Assembly: GCF_009389715.1 (NCBI RefSeq)
Contig: NC_052406.1
Location: 992,001 to 1,056,000, forward strand
DNA: 64,000 nucleotides
From: Phoenix dactylifera
Taxonomy: Eukaryota > Streptophyta > Magnoliopsida > Arecales > Arecaceae
Reading direction: 5' to 3'
Under the pieces are notes generated by a model that worked only from the letters and a program-made list of their open reading frames with translations, was not told the DNA's origin and searched no databases. The translations under genes were made by a program, and so were the position numbers. Positions 23,941 through 38,494 of this stretch are shown in pieces (position 1 is the first letter of the stretch; each line of letters begins with the position of its first letter).

Positions 23941-25579
23941 ATCATATTGACGCAACTTTCACAGGTGAAGCCATCAGATACCTAGATGCCTGAATGGTTA
24001 TCTGGCCTAGGAAACACACTAGGTTCCTTATTGATGGGTTGGCCTAGATGCCTAGTTAATAACTTGAGACAACAATACTTTGATGACCTGTCTCGTGCGC
24101 TTGTAGAACTCTGGTTCCTTTGACATAAATCACATATGTACCAACTTAATGTTTTTGTTTTCCTCCATTTTGTTAACTTCAACATCATATCGTTGAATAA
24201 GAAAATCTTTCTTTTTTCTTTTTTTTGGTGGTGGTCCAGCATTTTTGTTTTAACCCTTTTATCCTAGCTTTGATTCATGGGGAAAAGATTCTTGTCTCAG
24301 TGGGCATGTTTTATAGACATATAATCAAATGAAAAATCATGCGGTAAACTTGAAGTCCGTTTTGTCAGCAGGTTGTATTGATACCACAATCGTTTAACTA
24401 TCAAGAAAACCTGAGGAGGGTTCATGACACTTGAGAAGGAAAATAATATTAAAAAGGGATAAAGAAAAGGATACCGAAAACAGAGGGGAAAAAAGCAAGA
24501 GAAGCAGAAAGTGGATGAAAAAGTGTCTCAATAACATAATAGTGAGTATCCAAAGCAACAGCTAACAAAGGGAGTTTAAGCAATTTAATGGCAATTTCTC
24601 CTATCCTTAACAACAACAACAACAACAACAACAATAAATGCCCCAAGAAAACATTCAAACAAGGATCTCAGACAAAAATGTCGACAAAAGCTGGTCATTG
24701 AATCTTGAGTTTTCAGAATTAGTAGCCATCGGATAAGTGATCTTAACTGGAGACAGGGAGAAAGGGTGAAAAGGAAATGGAAGAGAAGGTGGTTAGCTGG
24801 CTATAGGTTATTAGTACTTTGAAGCTGATTGGATGACTACGGCTGGGAATTTGTTGAGTTGAAGAGCATAGAAGTTTCGAACATTTGTACCTCGTTTGAA
24901 TGCCATTTATCCCTCTAAGTTATATTATGCAGCAGTAGACAGGGAGAATTGAGCATAACATTCATTTTGCTCAAAGAAAGAAGAGTGTGATACCTTAGTA
25001 AATGAGAAAAATGGTAGACATGAACACATTAGGCAGTTTTCTTAATTTGCAAGTGCAAGTTGCAAGAAAGTTAAGAGAAATATATTTACTTTCAGAGCGA
25101 ATATATTGATAACACAACTGAGATCCTTAAAACTTTTATCATATTATCTAATTAATCCATATAACATTGATTAACCAATAAGAATGCCTGCACTCAAGCT
25201 GATTAAAGATCATATACTCAAATGCTTTCGGCATCCGGAAAAGCTATGTATTGGGATATAAAATGCCTGCTAATTTCTCCCACTTCTTATTCCTTCCTTT
25301 TCACCGATCAATTTTGCTCACATGAGAGACATCAAATATTAAAAGAATCACACAACTAGGTTCACCAGCTATGACTTGGCATCACGAGCAGAAGACCATA
25401 AGACCAATAACACAGCCGAGAAGAGCTTTGCATCCTTATCTCATTCAATCATTTTCACAAACACATACTTCATCCAACCAACCCGTCCATGACAACAAAG
25501 AAAAAGGCAAACAAAGGAAGCAACGCGAGTTTATAGATCACGCCATGGAAGCAAGGCAAACCAAGCAAGCAAAGCAATA
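23941..25579. other. Intergenic and 3' flank of the PRISE gene
   Basis: Contains an (AAC)n microsatellite at about 24609-24634 and AT-rich filler. The last 200-300 bases are probably 3' untranslated sequence of the reductase gene that ends at 25580. No other gene is supported. Confidence 0.4.
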
Positions 25580-27483
<1,904 letters not shown>

Positions 27484-27792
27484 TTAGGTATCGGAATGTC
27501 CTCCGCCGGTACACTCCGGCTAGAGAACTTTTTTGCTCAATGTTATTTTAGATTGGAGTGCCACGATCTGACGAGGATCTCAGTTGGAGAGAAGTGGAGG
27601 AAAAAAGTAAGCAAGAATAACAAACTAAGAGACAACCTCCTTTTGATGCATGATAACTATACTAACTTAGGCATCGGAGGATCTTTATCCGATACGTTAC
27701 AGGCAAAGAACTTTTTTACTCTGTGCCGTTTCAAGTCGGAGAGCAGTATCCGACGAGGATCTCAGTTGCGGCGACCGAGTGCCGCTCACTTT
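27484..27792 (+). repeat. Two diverged direct repeats, LTR-like
   Basis: Blocks starting near 27481 (GACTTAGGTATCGGAATGTC) and 27664 (ACTTAGGCATCGGAGGATC) share the same order of words: GGTAC/GATAC, AGAACTTTTTT, GAGGATCTCAGTTG. Similar arrays occur in the transcribed part of plant LTRs. No LTR ends were found, so it is either a fragment or an independent repeat. Confidence 0.45.
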
Positions 27793-28124
27793 CTCTAATT
27801 CCGACCAAAGCAGCTGACCACCGAGCTCTCCAATATTGTCATATCTTTTGCTATGATGCATGGGGCCAATTAGTTCCGGCAAAAACATATTTGGCTTTTT
27901 GATTTTTAAATATTTTAGATCATAATTAATATCATAGGTCATTATTCTGAAATATCTATAATTATTTTGCATGGTAATAAACTCTAATACAAGTTAATAT
28001 TTTAATATGATAAACAAAACTTCTGAAGTGAAGGCCCAACCCAATTTATTAAAATACTGAGGTGGCGCAGCCAGGGCGGTCGACCGGCGGCAGTTTCCAG
28101 CCCAGCGAAAGTGAAGAAAATTCC

Positions 28125-28166
28125 ATGGGTTACCAGAACGAGGTTTTGCTACGACGAACCTTGTGA
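28125..28166 (+). promoter_or_regulatory. Short upstream ORF in the probable 5' leader of the TGD5-like gene
   Basis: ATG GGT at 28125 opens a 13-codon frame that ends with TGA at 28164-28166. It lies in a GC-richer stretch that looks like a first, non-coding exon, with a possible donor near 28273. The main coding ATG is about 800 bp downstream. If the leader includes this ATG, it could reduce translation of the main frame. The transcript structure is inferred. Confidence 0.3.
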
Positions 28167-28962
28167 GTTGTGAGCGAGGAACGATCGAGAAGTTTGAAAC
28201 TTTTCTCTTCCACGGTAGCCTAGATCTGGGTTCTTATCAAAGAGGCCGAAATCTACAAGGCCCTTGAGCCGGGTACGCATAAAATTCTCTTGCTTCTCTC
28301 TCTAATTTCTGTTTCCCGAATTCTTTATATTGGCTATGGTCGTCAGTGCTTACAATATTTATCAATTTTGGGCTGGGCCAGCTACCGAGTTTCACCATTT
28401 CTACATACCCTATCTTCTGCTCCAATTTCTTCAGCTGGTTGTTGCCCACCACTCGCTCGATCGTCGGTCTCATTGGACTCTTCTCACTTCTGCACCACTA
28501 TGTCTTTGAAAAGAATGTATCAGAAATTGGACGTTTGGTAGCAGATCCAGTTAGATTGGTTCTTAGTCTAAAACCTGGCCGCAGCCCTGTAGGTGACTTG
28601 CATTGTACGGCAAAACCTCTTGGCAAAGCCAAAATCACATGAAGAGTTAGTAGTCAAACATAACTGGTCGTTCTTTTTGTCCATCGGTTTCTATCCAAAG
28701 AGTTAGAATTAGACTTTTCCTTTGTTTTGATTATGAGGGGATCGTTGGTTCCCTTCTCTTTCTTTATGTGTACTTAAGCAAGTACGCATGCATATTTACT
28801 TATTTACATGGGTCAGAACTTTGAATGTGCATTTGAAGTATGCTTGACTATTATTTTCGATGTAGGCTAATGGTTTGCTTGTTTTAGTTGAGATATACTT
28901 CTTGCTTGTAGTCTATCCACGAAAATTCTGGTCTGGTGAAGTTACTGGAATAGTCAGGAAGC

Positions 28963-31900
28963 ATGGTATTCTCAAGCTTTACTGGTGCTGGTGTTGGTTT
29001 TGGTGAGATAACATGATTTTGTGTTTAACTAAATAGTGGTTTGCCAGTTTTGCCTTCTAGATAGAAGTAGCTTAATTAGTTTATCTGAAATTTTTTTTGT
29101 GTGGCAGGTTTTGGCATTGGTTGTGGGTTTGGAGTTGGATGGGGTTTTGGAGGTCAGTATCTTTTCATTCAGCTTCCTGCAATGTAGGTACAATGCAGCC
29201 TTTATCATGTTCAGGTCACTTGAGTAAAGGAAAATGTACACTTGCTTGGATTTCAAAAGGGTCAGATCATGGGTACTAGAAATTTTGATAAATGAATTTG
29301 GATAAAATTGAAAGAGAAAGTAAGTTTAGGCCATGATATTTCTATTTAAAATTTTAAATTTGGAATTCAAGGGTGTACGAGTTGAAAATATAATGAGAAT
29401 GTATAATAGGATTTTTAGATAATGGAATTCGAGAAAATATTGAGAAATCTATAGAAGAAATGCTAGCAACAAGAAGAAATTTATAGAGTTAAGAATTAGT
29501 AGAATTTCTGCAACCAAATGGTATAGCAAATATCACCTTGTGTTTAAATAAGTTACATCTTCAACATGAATGGATACCACAGAGAAATGAGAGTAATATA
29601 CCTGACATGTTAATCATAATTCTGATTAAAAATCATCTCTCTTAGGGGTTCGAGTATAATGACCTTTAGAGCATGTCAGGTGGGGGAAAAGGGTAATCCA
29701 GTTTCCATCAAATTTTGGCCTCCTATGTATAGTTCTTACAGAAAATTAGAGTCCCAACCCTCTTGGACTGCATGGTTATCACACATGGCCCTCTCAAGCT
29801 TAACATTGATTGACAGAATAATCAATGATGATAGTCTGAAAAGTCGTATAACTAAGCCAAACTAAAAATTCAAATTTGCAATAAAAAAATGAATATTGGA
29901 ACAGTTCTTAACTATTTTTACACTCCTAGAATTAGTGTTATGAAGTTCATAATTAGCATCACATATGCCCCATGGTCACGTAGTTAGAAGGTGCTTTGTT
30001 CATAATCAAATAAGCAGCGCATCACCCCATTCCATTTAGCTGAGTTGTTGTTTCCTTCAATTTGTGATCATATAGTAGTACAAACTAGTAAAATGTACCT
30101 GCAATCTACTAATGTACTTGATCGATGTGAATTATAACATATTTGATTGATTCTTGTTTATTTTTGATCAGATAAAGCTGTTCATCGGTCGTAGGAAAAC
30201 TTATCCTCAAGTTTCCGAAGCAGTCTTTTTCACACTATTAGTATTCTTAATATGTCTTCATTCATGGCCGTGATCTAATGCAGAATTGCAGATGCCTCTT
30301 TATCTGCCTTTTTATCTTCTTTGACATTCACTTTGTGGTGTCAGAAAATTTTAATGCATTCTAAGGTCAACTTGCTGATGGGTCTTCATCTTGCTTTATA
30401 ATCTTTTCAAGTTTAGCTGTCTAAGAAAATCACGTCTCATGGCTCAAAGTCTAAATCACTAAATGGCCCTTTTTGTCATATCTCTCTACACAGTTATTTT
30501 TTGTTGAAATCTTCAATTCTTGTTCTCCATTTGACTTTTCATTGATCCTTTGCATTGCATCCATTGGAGGAACTCATTTTCTTTTGGCCCCGAACTCTTG
30601 CACTGGGAGAGAACAATCAAGATCTTCATTGATATGTCATCCAGAAGTTTTACTATTCTTTATTGGCTTATGAATAAGTCATATAGTCATAAGTTTTACT
30701 ATTCTTTATTACCCTGAGAGAAGTTTTACCATTCTTCATTGACTTAGTTGTCGTCGAGAAGTTTTACACCAATTTAGCATATAGCCATAAGGGTTGGTCT
30801 GTTCATCATGCTGCACCTTTTGGCAATTAATAAAGGACTGAAAAGAAAGCTATCAGCAACATTATCAGAATCATGTTTCATGGTATTAATTCCTGATTTC
30901 CCTGTTTCATAAAATCCATGCATTGGTTGAGCAGAAGTTGTATAAACCAATAAATCTATGACATGTTATCATATATCCACTATGTTTGACTTGCATGCAT
31001 TACATTTGATGCTTTTGTTCAATTAGTTCTAAATTCTTTGACATGAATTTTTTTAAAGAACCACAACTTTCCCACTATAATTTCCTCAAAATTTATACAT
31101 TTCTAGATCCAATACCAACCAGACGATTATTATTTCAAAAACAAACAAAAAACAAGAATATTTATACAAGTGATGTAGCATATGGTCAGAGGGAGCGCTT
31201 TTTAAAATTCGCAGGTGGTTGATCAAAGCTTTTCTTCCTTTCCTTTACACTGTTCAATCGGCTTCTGAAGATCTCCAAAACTTTCATTTAATTGCTTGAA
31301 CCCTTGGTTCTTCATTTTGCATGATGTCATACTCTTAAACACTCCTTGTTTGCATAAGCTAGACGTTAAATTTGAAGGATATAGTTCTGATTCCAAATGT
31401 CAAGAAAAACTACACAGAAATTAGTAAAAGATGTTGGACCTTAATAACAGTGAATGGGTAATACGAAAAGAAGAAAAGCCAGAAAAAAGGATGTGAATCC
31501 TTTATAAGAAACTACTTAAGAAATCAAGAACCTCTATGTTCTGATCCTAATGACGATGGCTTCTGTGACATTGCCTACTTAAGTCGAATGGAAACCAATC
31601 CTTATCATTGATAAAAATGAATCAAATGTGAGTGGTCATCGGACAATCCTAGATGTCATCATTGAATAAGTTAACTCCATCATGGACTCAAGCTATCATA
31701 CATATATATATAGAGAGGGTTTTTCTACTGTACTCAGCAAAATTCATACATTTTATAGAATAATCGAATCTTAGCTATCTGTCAGAGAGTGGATGGCTTG
31801 GATGGCAATTAGGATGATTGATTATGGTTTTGAATGGAGGTTTGCGTGGCAAGTATCGCAAATATTTGGAAAAGAAATGATGTTTTGCTCTAGCAGAAAT

Positions 31901-33406
31901 AGAATAAAAAAACTGATCATCTTCATCCTCCCATGCCCTCTTGCTATATCAAATTGCATCTATATTTCTAAGCTTGCTTGGGCCATCTCTATCTTCTCTG
32001 CCAGACTCTATTGGGGGTTAGAGGGTGTTATCTCAAGCGAGTCTCCGCCCACCATTCTGGATTGACATCATAGGTTGTGCCATGTTTGGCTCTGTGGACC
32101 CTTAACTTTCCCACACTGTCACCATGTCCCAGTAAATTTGGTCATGCCAGAGTGGTGGCACCCACTCTCAGGAGACTCATGATGGTGGGTTCCCAGTGCT
32201 CCATAGATGGAGCAAAACATCTCGAGGGGGTAAGTGCCACTGGCAGGATATATGGCCCGGTGTTGGTACCGAAGGTGCATTGGCAGCTGGAGTCAGGGAA
32301 GGAAGAGGAGATGAGGAAAGGGACATGGCACCCATCGCAAGAGAGGCGGGGTGGAAGGCAAGGGGGGACTGGAGGGAACAGAAGAGACCATTGTGGAGGG
32401 GGCGAAGTGGCCTAAGATGTTGATGGGGTTGAGGGAAGTGCTGTGGGAGATGAAGATGGTGGCAAAGGAAGAAGTGATGTGAGATGGCAAGAGAACCATG
32501 AGAGTGAGAGATGTATTATGTATGCATATATGTCTGTATGAAGAACACACAAACATGTGCACACGCACATGCACACATGCACATACACACACATATGTAT
32601 ATGTAGAGAGAAAGAGAGTTGGTTGCTACTATTGATGATTTTTATTATTAGAAGCTTTGAGTACACTATTTTCTTCCTTTCTACTATATTCATAGATCTG
32701 GTTATGAGTGAAAATTTTGGAGTAAATTGATGGTATGTACTTGGCAAGCAATTTCATTTTTTTCAGAGGATTATTTCCCTTCAAGGATTGCCCTAAACAT
32801 TGTTTATTCTTTGTTTCTTCTGGAGGAATTTTCGATTTGCTCAACTGTCAGCTGACTGATTCACGGATTTCTTCTTTCACATTTCCAATTTCTATGTTTG
32901 TTATCGATAATGGATGTTGGCTAGATGGTAACGCTGTTACTTGACAGCCACCAGGAATGATTTATTAGGCCCTAACTTGAATTTTCATTTAAGTAGCAAT
33001 ACCCTACTCCAAGATAAAACTTGAAACTTCATTGTCTTTTGCTTCTTGTTTTTGTTTGTAACTCAGAACCTCTTATGTTAATTGCTTGCTGATCATTATG
33101 TTTTCCAGGGATGCCATTACATACCTTTGGTCTGGGAATAGGTATGCACAACAATCTGTTGTCCGATGATTTATTCAGTGTTCATTTTTTTTTATAATTT
33201 TTTTGAGATTATTGAGTTTCTTCTGTTGAACTTCTGAAGGGGGTGGCTGTGGAGTGGGGCTTGGCCTTGGCTGGGGCTTTGGCAGTGGATTTGGTTGTCA
33301 ATACCGCTCTTCTAAGGTCAGGTTCCAGGGTGTTGAATTTGAGAAAAAGGCCGCTATAGATAAAGCAGCAATCCCAGAATCCTCAAAGCATGTTCAAGAT
33401 GTTTGA
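28963..33406 (+). CDS. TGD5: TGD5-like glycine-rich protein (ER-to-plastid lipid transport)
   Basis: Four coding exons join in frame: 28963-29002, 29108-29152, 33109-33141 and 33240-33406. All boundaries are GT/AG and each junction falls after the first base of a codon. The product has 94 residues. Residues 8-59 are an almost unbroken glycine pattern ([33 protein letters not shown]), suited to packing in a membrane. Residues 60-94 are a polar tail starting [15 protein letters not shown]. Length, order and tail match the plant TGD5 family as I know it, which acts with the TGD1-2-3 and TGD4 proteins in lipid movement from ER to the chloroplast envelope. The name rests on recognition, not a search. 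Each of the first three exons is 33-45 bp of coding sequence, so automated gene calls may miss them. Confidence 0.8.
29153..33108 (+). other. 3.96 kb intron of the TGD5-like gene
   Basis: Bounded by GTCAGT at 29153 and TTTTCCAG ending at 33108. It is AT-rich, with a GC-richer block at 32050-32430 of unknown origin and a CA-rich microsatellite (32543-32603). No internal gene or complete transposon is supported. Confidence 0.7.
32543..32603 (+). repeat. CA-rich microsatellite
   Basis: Interrupted (CA)n and (CACATG)n tract within the TGD5-like intron. Frames here on the - strand give Cys/Val repeats and are not genes. Confidence 0.7.
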
Positions 33407-34541
33407 GCTTCAAACTAGGACTCAAAATTTGACAAAATCTTTTGCTTGTAGAATGCCTACCCGTATGACATAAAATATGTTATGATTATGATGAATAACA
33501 TTATCCTTCAATGACCTGATCCTTTCCTATATTTAGATTCTATTGTTGAAAAGTTTTTTTTTCTATCATGGAACCTCTGCATGTCAAAAATATTTTGTTT
33601 ATACTCCCTGCCATGGTTTGCTGTTAATAAGAAAATTTAGTATCGATGTGTTCCCAAGGTATGCTGTCGTGTGACATCCCAAACGATAGCACAAGGATGA
33701 TAAGGTGCTGAATGCATTATACTTGTTAGGGAGCCTGAAATATCATATGCTGCCTTAATTTTGTTCATGTTTTCTGGTGCATGACACAAGCACAGTGTCT
33801 ATTGACATCATGACTGATCTCTGAATAAAGGCTGATCTACATATTGTGGCTCTATTAGATGTGTTATTTGGTGAGGGCTACCGGAGGTGAGACTCGAATG
33901 ATAAATTGAGGAGAAGCTGAATCTATTGAAAGTATGTAAGATTTGTGGATGAGATTGCTGGAATTTACTAGTTCCAAGCAAGCCTAGCTTTCAGTGACTC
34001 TGCTGTTTTTGGATGATGCTTATGCCTTGGAATCTTTTGGAAACTGTTTTAATGGTTATAACAGACTGCTTTTGAGGTTGAAATAAAATTAGAATCTCAC
34101 TTAACCAAGTATTACTTTATCCTATGATTGCTCTTCAAACATTATTATGAAATATGGTGTGTAAATGATATTATAAATATTTATATTATGATAATCATAT
34201 GTAAGCACCCTTTTCTCCTTCCAAACCAAATGCTCCATAAGGACATTGAAGAAATAGGTCCCACTAATTCTTAAGTGATTTTGGTAGAATGACCAACTTT
34301 TTTTATTAGCGAACTGCGACTCAGAAAAAGGGAAAGGCTGAGTAATGAGAAAGCTCCTAGCATTAGAAAATTTTATCTACCATCCCGACCTTCTCTAATC
34401 TAAAGCTTTTAAAAGTATAAAACCTGTTGCTGATGAGCACGTCACACAAACAAATGTGTGCAATGCCATTTTAATCTATTGCAGAATAATAAAAACAATC
34501 CTAAATGCGTGATTCCTAGTTAGATAGAAATCGTGTAACAA
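33407..34541. other. 3' flank of the TGD5-like gene
   Basis: The first 200-400 bases are probably 3' untranslated sequence. The rest, up to the copia target duplication at 34542, shows no gene. Confidence 0.4.
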
Positions 34542-34546
34542 TAACA

Positions 34547-36556
34547 TGTTGGGAATTATGTCCTAAATCCAATCAATAGTTGATTATAAATGTATTTGAA
34601 TCAATTATAAATAACATGGTATTTATTCATCACCAGAACATCTTCACAAACTCCGATGTGATGAAGTCCTTAGGACTGTTTTGTGTAATGAAATATGATT
34701 TTGTCACACAGGTCCTTAAAAATTCATGATCGCATGATATACTATTAATAGGATGATAGTATTATCGGGCGTAGGTCATTGTGTATCATATTTGTTGGTT
34801 GTCTTCCAAACCAAAGAGTATAGAGATACTAGTATGGTATACAGGTGAATGATAGTGTACGTTCACTGAACGTGACCAATTGACGGACTCTCTCTTGTCA
34901 AGAGTTGTTCCGAGTGGATATGGGTATATGTATTCTTTAGACCTAAGATTGCAACCGGTGGCTTGCAAGCAACTCACTGTACTTTGGTACCGGACTACCT
35001 GGATTTCTAATCCAGCGACGGAAGGTTTCTGGGTCCAGTCAAGTACTTGTGGTAGTCAGTTGCAAATCAAGATGGGATTGACCTCCCTTAGGAATAAGGG
35101 TGAATGCCTTGTGTTTTCAATTAAGTAGTACCCTGGCCAGGAAAAGTCAAACCTCTATCACTTGATTTATTGAATTGAAACATATTTCCGGATGGATCGT
35201 TTCAGGGTAGACAGACTCTGAACCCACCCTGGGCATTTTCTGGTCAAGAGGATGAATTATGCGGTAACCATGGTCCATAGGTTCTAGAATGTTGCTTTGC
35301 ATCTATTTCGGCCTATCCGGTCGTCGGGTCCCATTGCTAGATGGTTACTTCGATTAGTGCAGGAAGTGTTCTTGTACTACCGGCTTAGGCTCGAACCTGT
35401 GAGGTCACACGCTTAGAAGTTTCTGGATTGATCAAATAGCTGATTGACGATTGAGAATCGTCTAGAGATAAAATAGTCAATGTGATTGATTGATTGCCCT
35501 AAGCAATAGTTGCTTGGAAAAGTTAATTGGTGATTGGATCACTGATTAGACTCAATTTGCCCCCAACCAAATTAGATTTGGCTTGAGTCAAATTGGACTT
35601 GAACTTCTTGCCTATGTGGGACCCACATACAGTATATGGGACCCACGACCTGCCTATGTGGGACCCACGTCCTGTATGTGGGACCCACGTCCTGCCTATG
35701 TGGGACCCACATACTGTATGTGGGTCCCACGTCCTGCTTAAGATGGGACCCGCATACTGTATGTGGGACCCACATCCCGATCGCCCTCCAGGCCACGTCA
35801 TCCTTTTGCATGAGTGACACGTGGCGGAGCAGGACACCTCTTTTGCTTGCATGTGTGACATGTGGCGAGCCTGGACACCTCACACTCCTCCTGATGTCAT
35901 CCATGACCTCATCTGCCTCATGAGGTCATGCATGACATCGTACTCCAGGCCACCTCACCTCTTGCATGTGTGACATGTGGCGGGCCTGGACACCTCACAC
36001 TCCTCCTGATGTCATCCATGACCTCATCTGCCTCATGAGGTCATGCATGACATCGTACTCCAGGCCACCTCACCTCTTGTATGTGTGACATGTGTCCTGG
36101 CAGGACACCTCACAGGACACCTCATAGGGACACCTCACCTTCTCCTTGGCCTATAAATAGGCCACCCCTCTTCCTTCTTCTACACACAAAAAAAAAGGAG
36201 GATCAAGAGCACTAGAGAAAGAGAGTGAGAGGAGAGAGTAGCTCTGAAGGTGAAAGCCCAAGAAGGAGTTCTTGAGCTGTGAAGGTCCATCTTCTTCCTT
36301 CTCCATTTCAGCCAACCTTCTGCCTCCCTGCGAGCTAGCACTCCCCGGGAAGTTGATCATTCCGGAGCTTCGCGTGGACGAGTCATCGAGGTCGGACGCT
36401 TGTGCGGCTGCGAAGCATCCTTGAAGGAACCCCCTTCTAAAGGTAAGAGACCTGATCTCTATTACGGTTGAGATATGATCTCAATCTTCAAATCACAAGA
36501 AGTTGTGATTTATGCATATTTATTCGAATCACACAATCCTCGGGATCTGAGGGCTT
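34547..36556 (+). repeat. LTR arm (+), starts TGTTGG, lacks its last about 70 bp
   Basis: Begins at the TG end beside the target duplication. It contains a GTGGGTCCCAC array (35617-35773), two and a half tandem units of about 115 bp (35848-36100) with CATGAGGTCATGCATGACAT, a TATA box (36152-36159) and a GA-rich leader. It folds back at 36533. It matches the other arm closely, with scattered single-base differences such as G for A at 34553. Confidence 0.9.
36152..36159 (+). promoter_or_regulatory. LTR TATA box (+)
   Basis: TATAAATA lies inside CTTGGCCTATAAATAGGCC, upstream of a purine-rich leader. Transcription should start near 36180-36190 and run right, through the palindrome centre. Confidence 0.7.
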
Positions 36557-36932
36557 TGTGATTCGAATAAATATGCATAAATCACAACTTCTTGTGATTT
36601 GAAGATTGAGATCATATCTCAACCGTAATAGAGATCAGGTCTCTTACCTTTAGAAGGGGGTTCCTTCAAGGATGCTTCGCAGCCGCACAAGCGTCCGGCC
36701 TCGATGACTCGCCCACGCGAAGCTCCGGAATGATCAACTTCCCGGGGAGTGCTAGCTCGCAGGGAGGCAGAAGGTTGGCTGAAATGGAGAAGGAAGAAGA
36801 TGGACCTTCACAGCTCAAGAACTCCTTCTTGGGCTTTCACCTTCAGAGCTACTCTCTCCTCTCACTCTCTTTCTCTGGTGCTCTTGATCCTCCCTTTTTT
36901 TTTTGTGTGTAGAAGAAGGAAGAGGGGTGGCC

Positions 36933-36940
36933 TATTTATA
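36933..36940 (-). promoter_or_regulatory. LTR TATA box (-)
   Basis: Mirror copy of the TATAAATA box in the other arm. It drives transcription to the left, toward the first promoter. Confidence 0.7.
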
Positions 36941-38013
36941 GGCCAAGGAGAAGGTGAGGTGTCCCTATGAGGTGTCCTGTGAGGTGTCCTGCCAGGACAC
37001 ATGTCACACATACAAGAGGTGAGGTGGCCTGGAGTACGATGTCATGCATGACCTCATGAGGCAGATGAGGTCATGGATGACATCAGGAGGAGTGTGAGGT
37101 GTCCAGGCCCGCCACATGTCACACATGCAAGAGGTGAGGTGGCCTGGAGTACGATGTCATGCATGACCTCATGAGGCAGATGAGGTCATGGATGACATCA
37201 GGAGGAGTGTGGGTGTCCAGGCCCGCCACATGTCACACATGCAAGCAAAAGAGGTGTCCTGCTCCGCCACGTGTCACTCATGCAAAAGGATGACGTGGCC
37301 TGGAGGGCGATCGGGATGTGGGTCCCACATACAGTATGCGGGTCCCACCTTAAGCAGGACGTGGGTCCCACATACAGTATGTGGGTCCCACATAGGCAGG
37401 ACGTGGGTCCCACATACAGGACGTGGGTCCCACATAGGCAGGACGTGGGTCCCACATATGCAGGTCGTGGGTCCCACATATGCAGGTCGTGGGTCCCACA
37501 TACTGTATGTGGGTCCCACATAGGCAAGAAGTTCAAGTCCAATTTGACTCAAGCCAAATCTAATTTGGTTGGGGGCAAATTGAGTCTAATCAGTGATCCA
37601 ATCACCAATTAACTTTTCCAAGCAACTATTGCTTAGGGCAATCAATCAATCACATTGACTATTTTACCTCTAGACGATTCTCAATCGTCAATCAGCTATT
37701 TGATCAATCCAGAAACTTCTAAGCGTGTGACCTCACAGGTTCGAGCCTAAGCCGGTAGTACAAGAACACTTCCTGCACTAATCGAAGTAACCATCTAGCA
37801 ATGGGACCCGACGACCGGATAGGCCGAAATATATGCAAAGCAACATTCTAGAACCTATGGACCATGGTTACCGCATAATTCATCCTCTTGACCAGAAAAT
37901 GCCCAGGGTGGGTTCAGAGTCTGTCTACCCTGAAATGATCCATCCGGAAATATGTTTCAATTCAATAAATCAAGTGATAGAGGTTTGACTTTCCCTGGCC
38001 AGGGTACTACTTA

Positions 38014-38494
38014 GGGCTCGTTTGGTTCGCGGGAAGCATTTTCCTTCCTAGGAATATGATTTCTGGGAAACAAATTCCTAGGAAGAGGATGCCTAGGAAA
38101 GTATTTTTGGCATGTTTGGTTGACCATGGGAAAGTGACAAATTTCCAAGGTGCTTATGTTTGGTTGGTCATCCACTTTCCTAGGAAAGTTATATATAATT
38201 TCTATTATGCCCTTAATAAAAATTAGATTTTTAATGCCTCTTTAATGCTTCTTTAATGCTGAAGGGACTTTTTGGGAAAAAGTAAAAATGGAGTGATTCC
38301 CGCCTCATGGGAAAGTAACTTTCCCATGTTTCTCATGGGAAAGACTTTCCCATGAAATGTGGGAATCACATTCCCATGGGAATATAACTTTCCCTTCTCT
38401 CTCCTTTGAAAACTCCAACCAAACAAGAGGCATCTCATTACTTTCCCGTTGACCACACTTTCCCCCCTTCTTTTCCCGCGAACCAAACGAGCCC
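38014..38494. mobile_element. PIF/Harbinger-like (Tourist) MITE nested in the LTR
   Basis: A 481-bp insertion with perfect 22-bp terminal inverted repeats beginning GGGCTCGTTTGGTTCGCGGG, flanked by TTA on both sides (38011-38013 and 38495-38497). The other LTR arm keeps the empty site with a single TTA (around 35121, CAATTAAGTAGTACC). The interior is full of TTTCCCATGGGAAA-like short palindromes and has no gene. It inserted after the two LTR copies existed. Confidence 0.93.

Noticed and set aside
35523..35923. Frames with repeated VGPTY/GSHIGR peptides on both strands (also 37188-37612)
   Set aside because: They are translations of the GTGGGTCCCAC array in the LTR, which is open in several frames because of its unit length.
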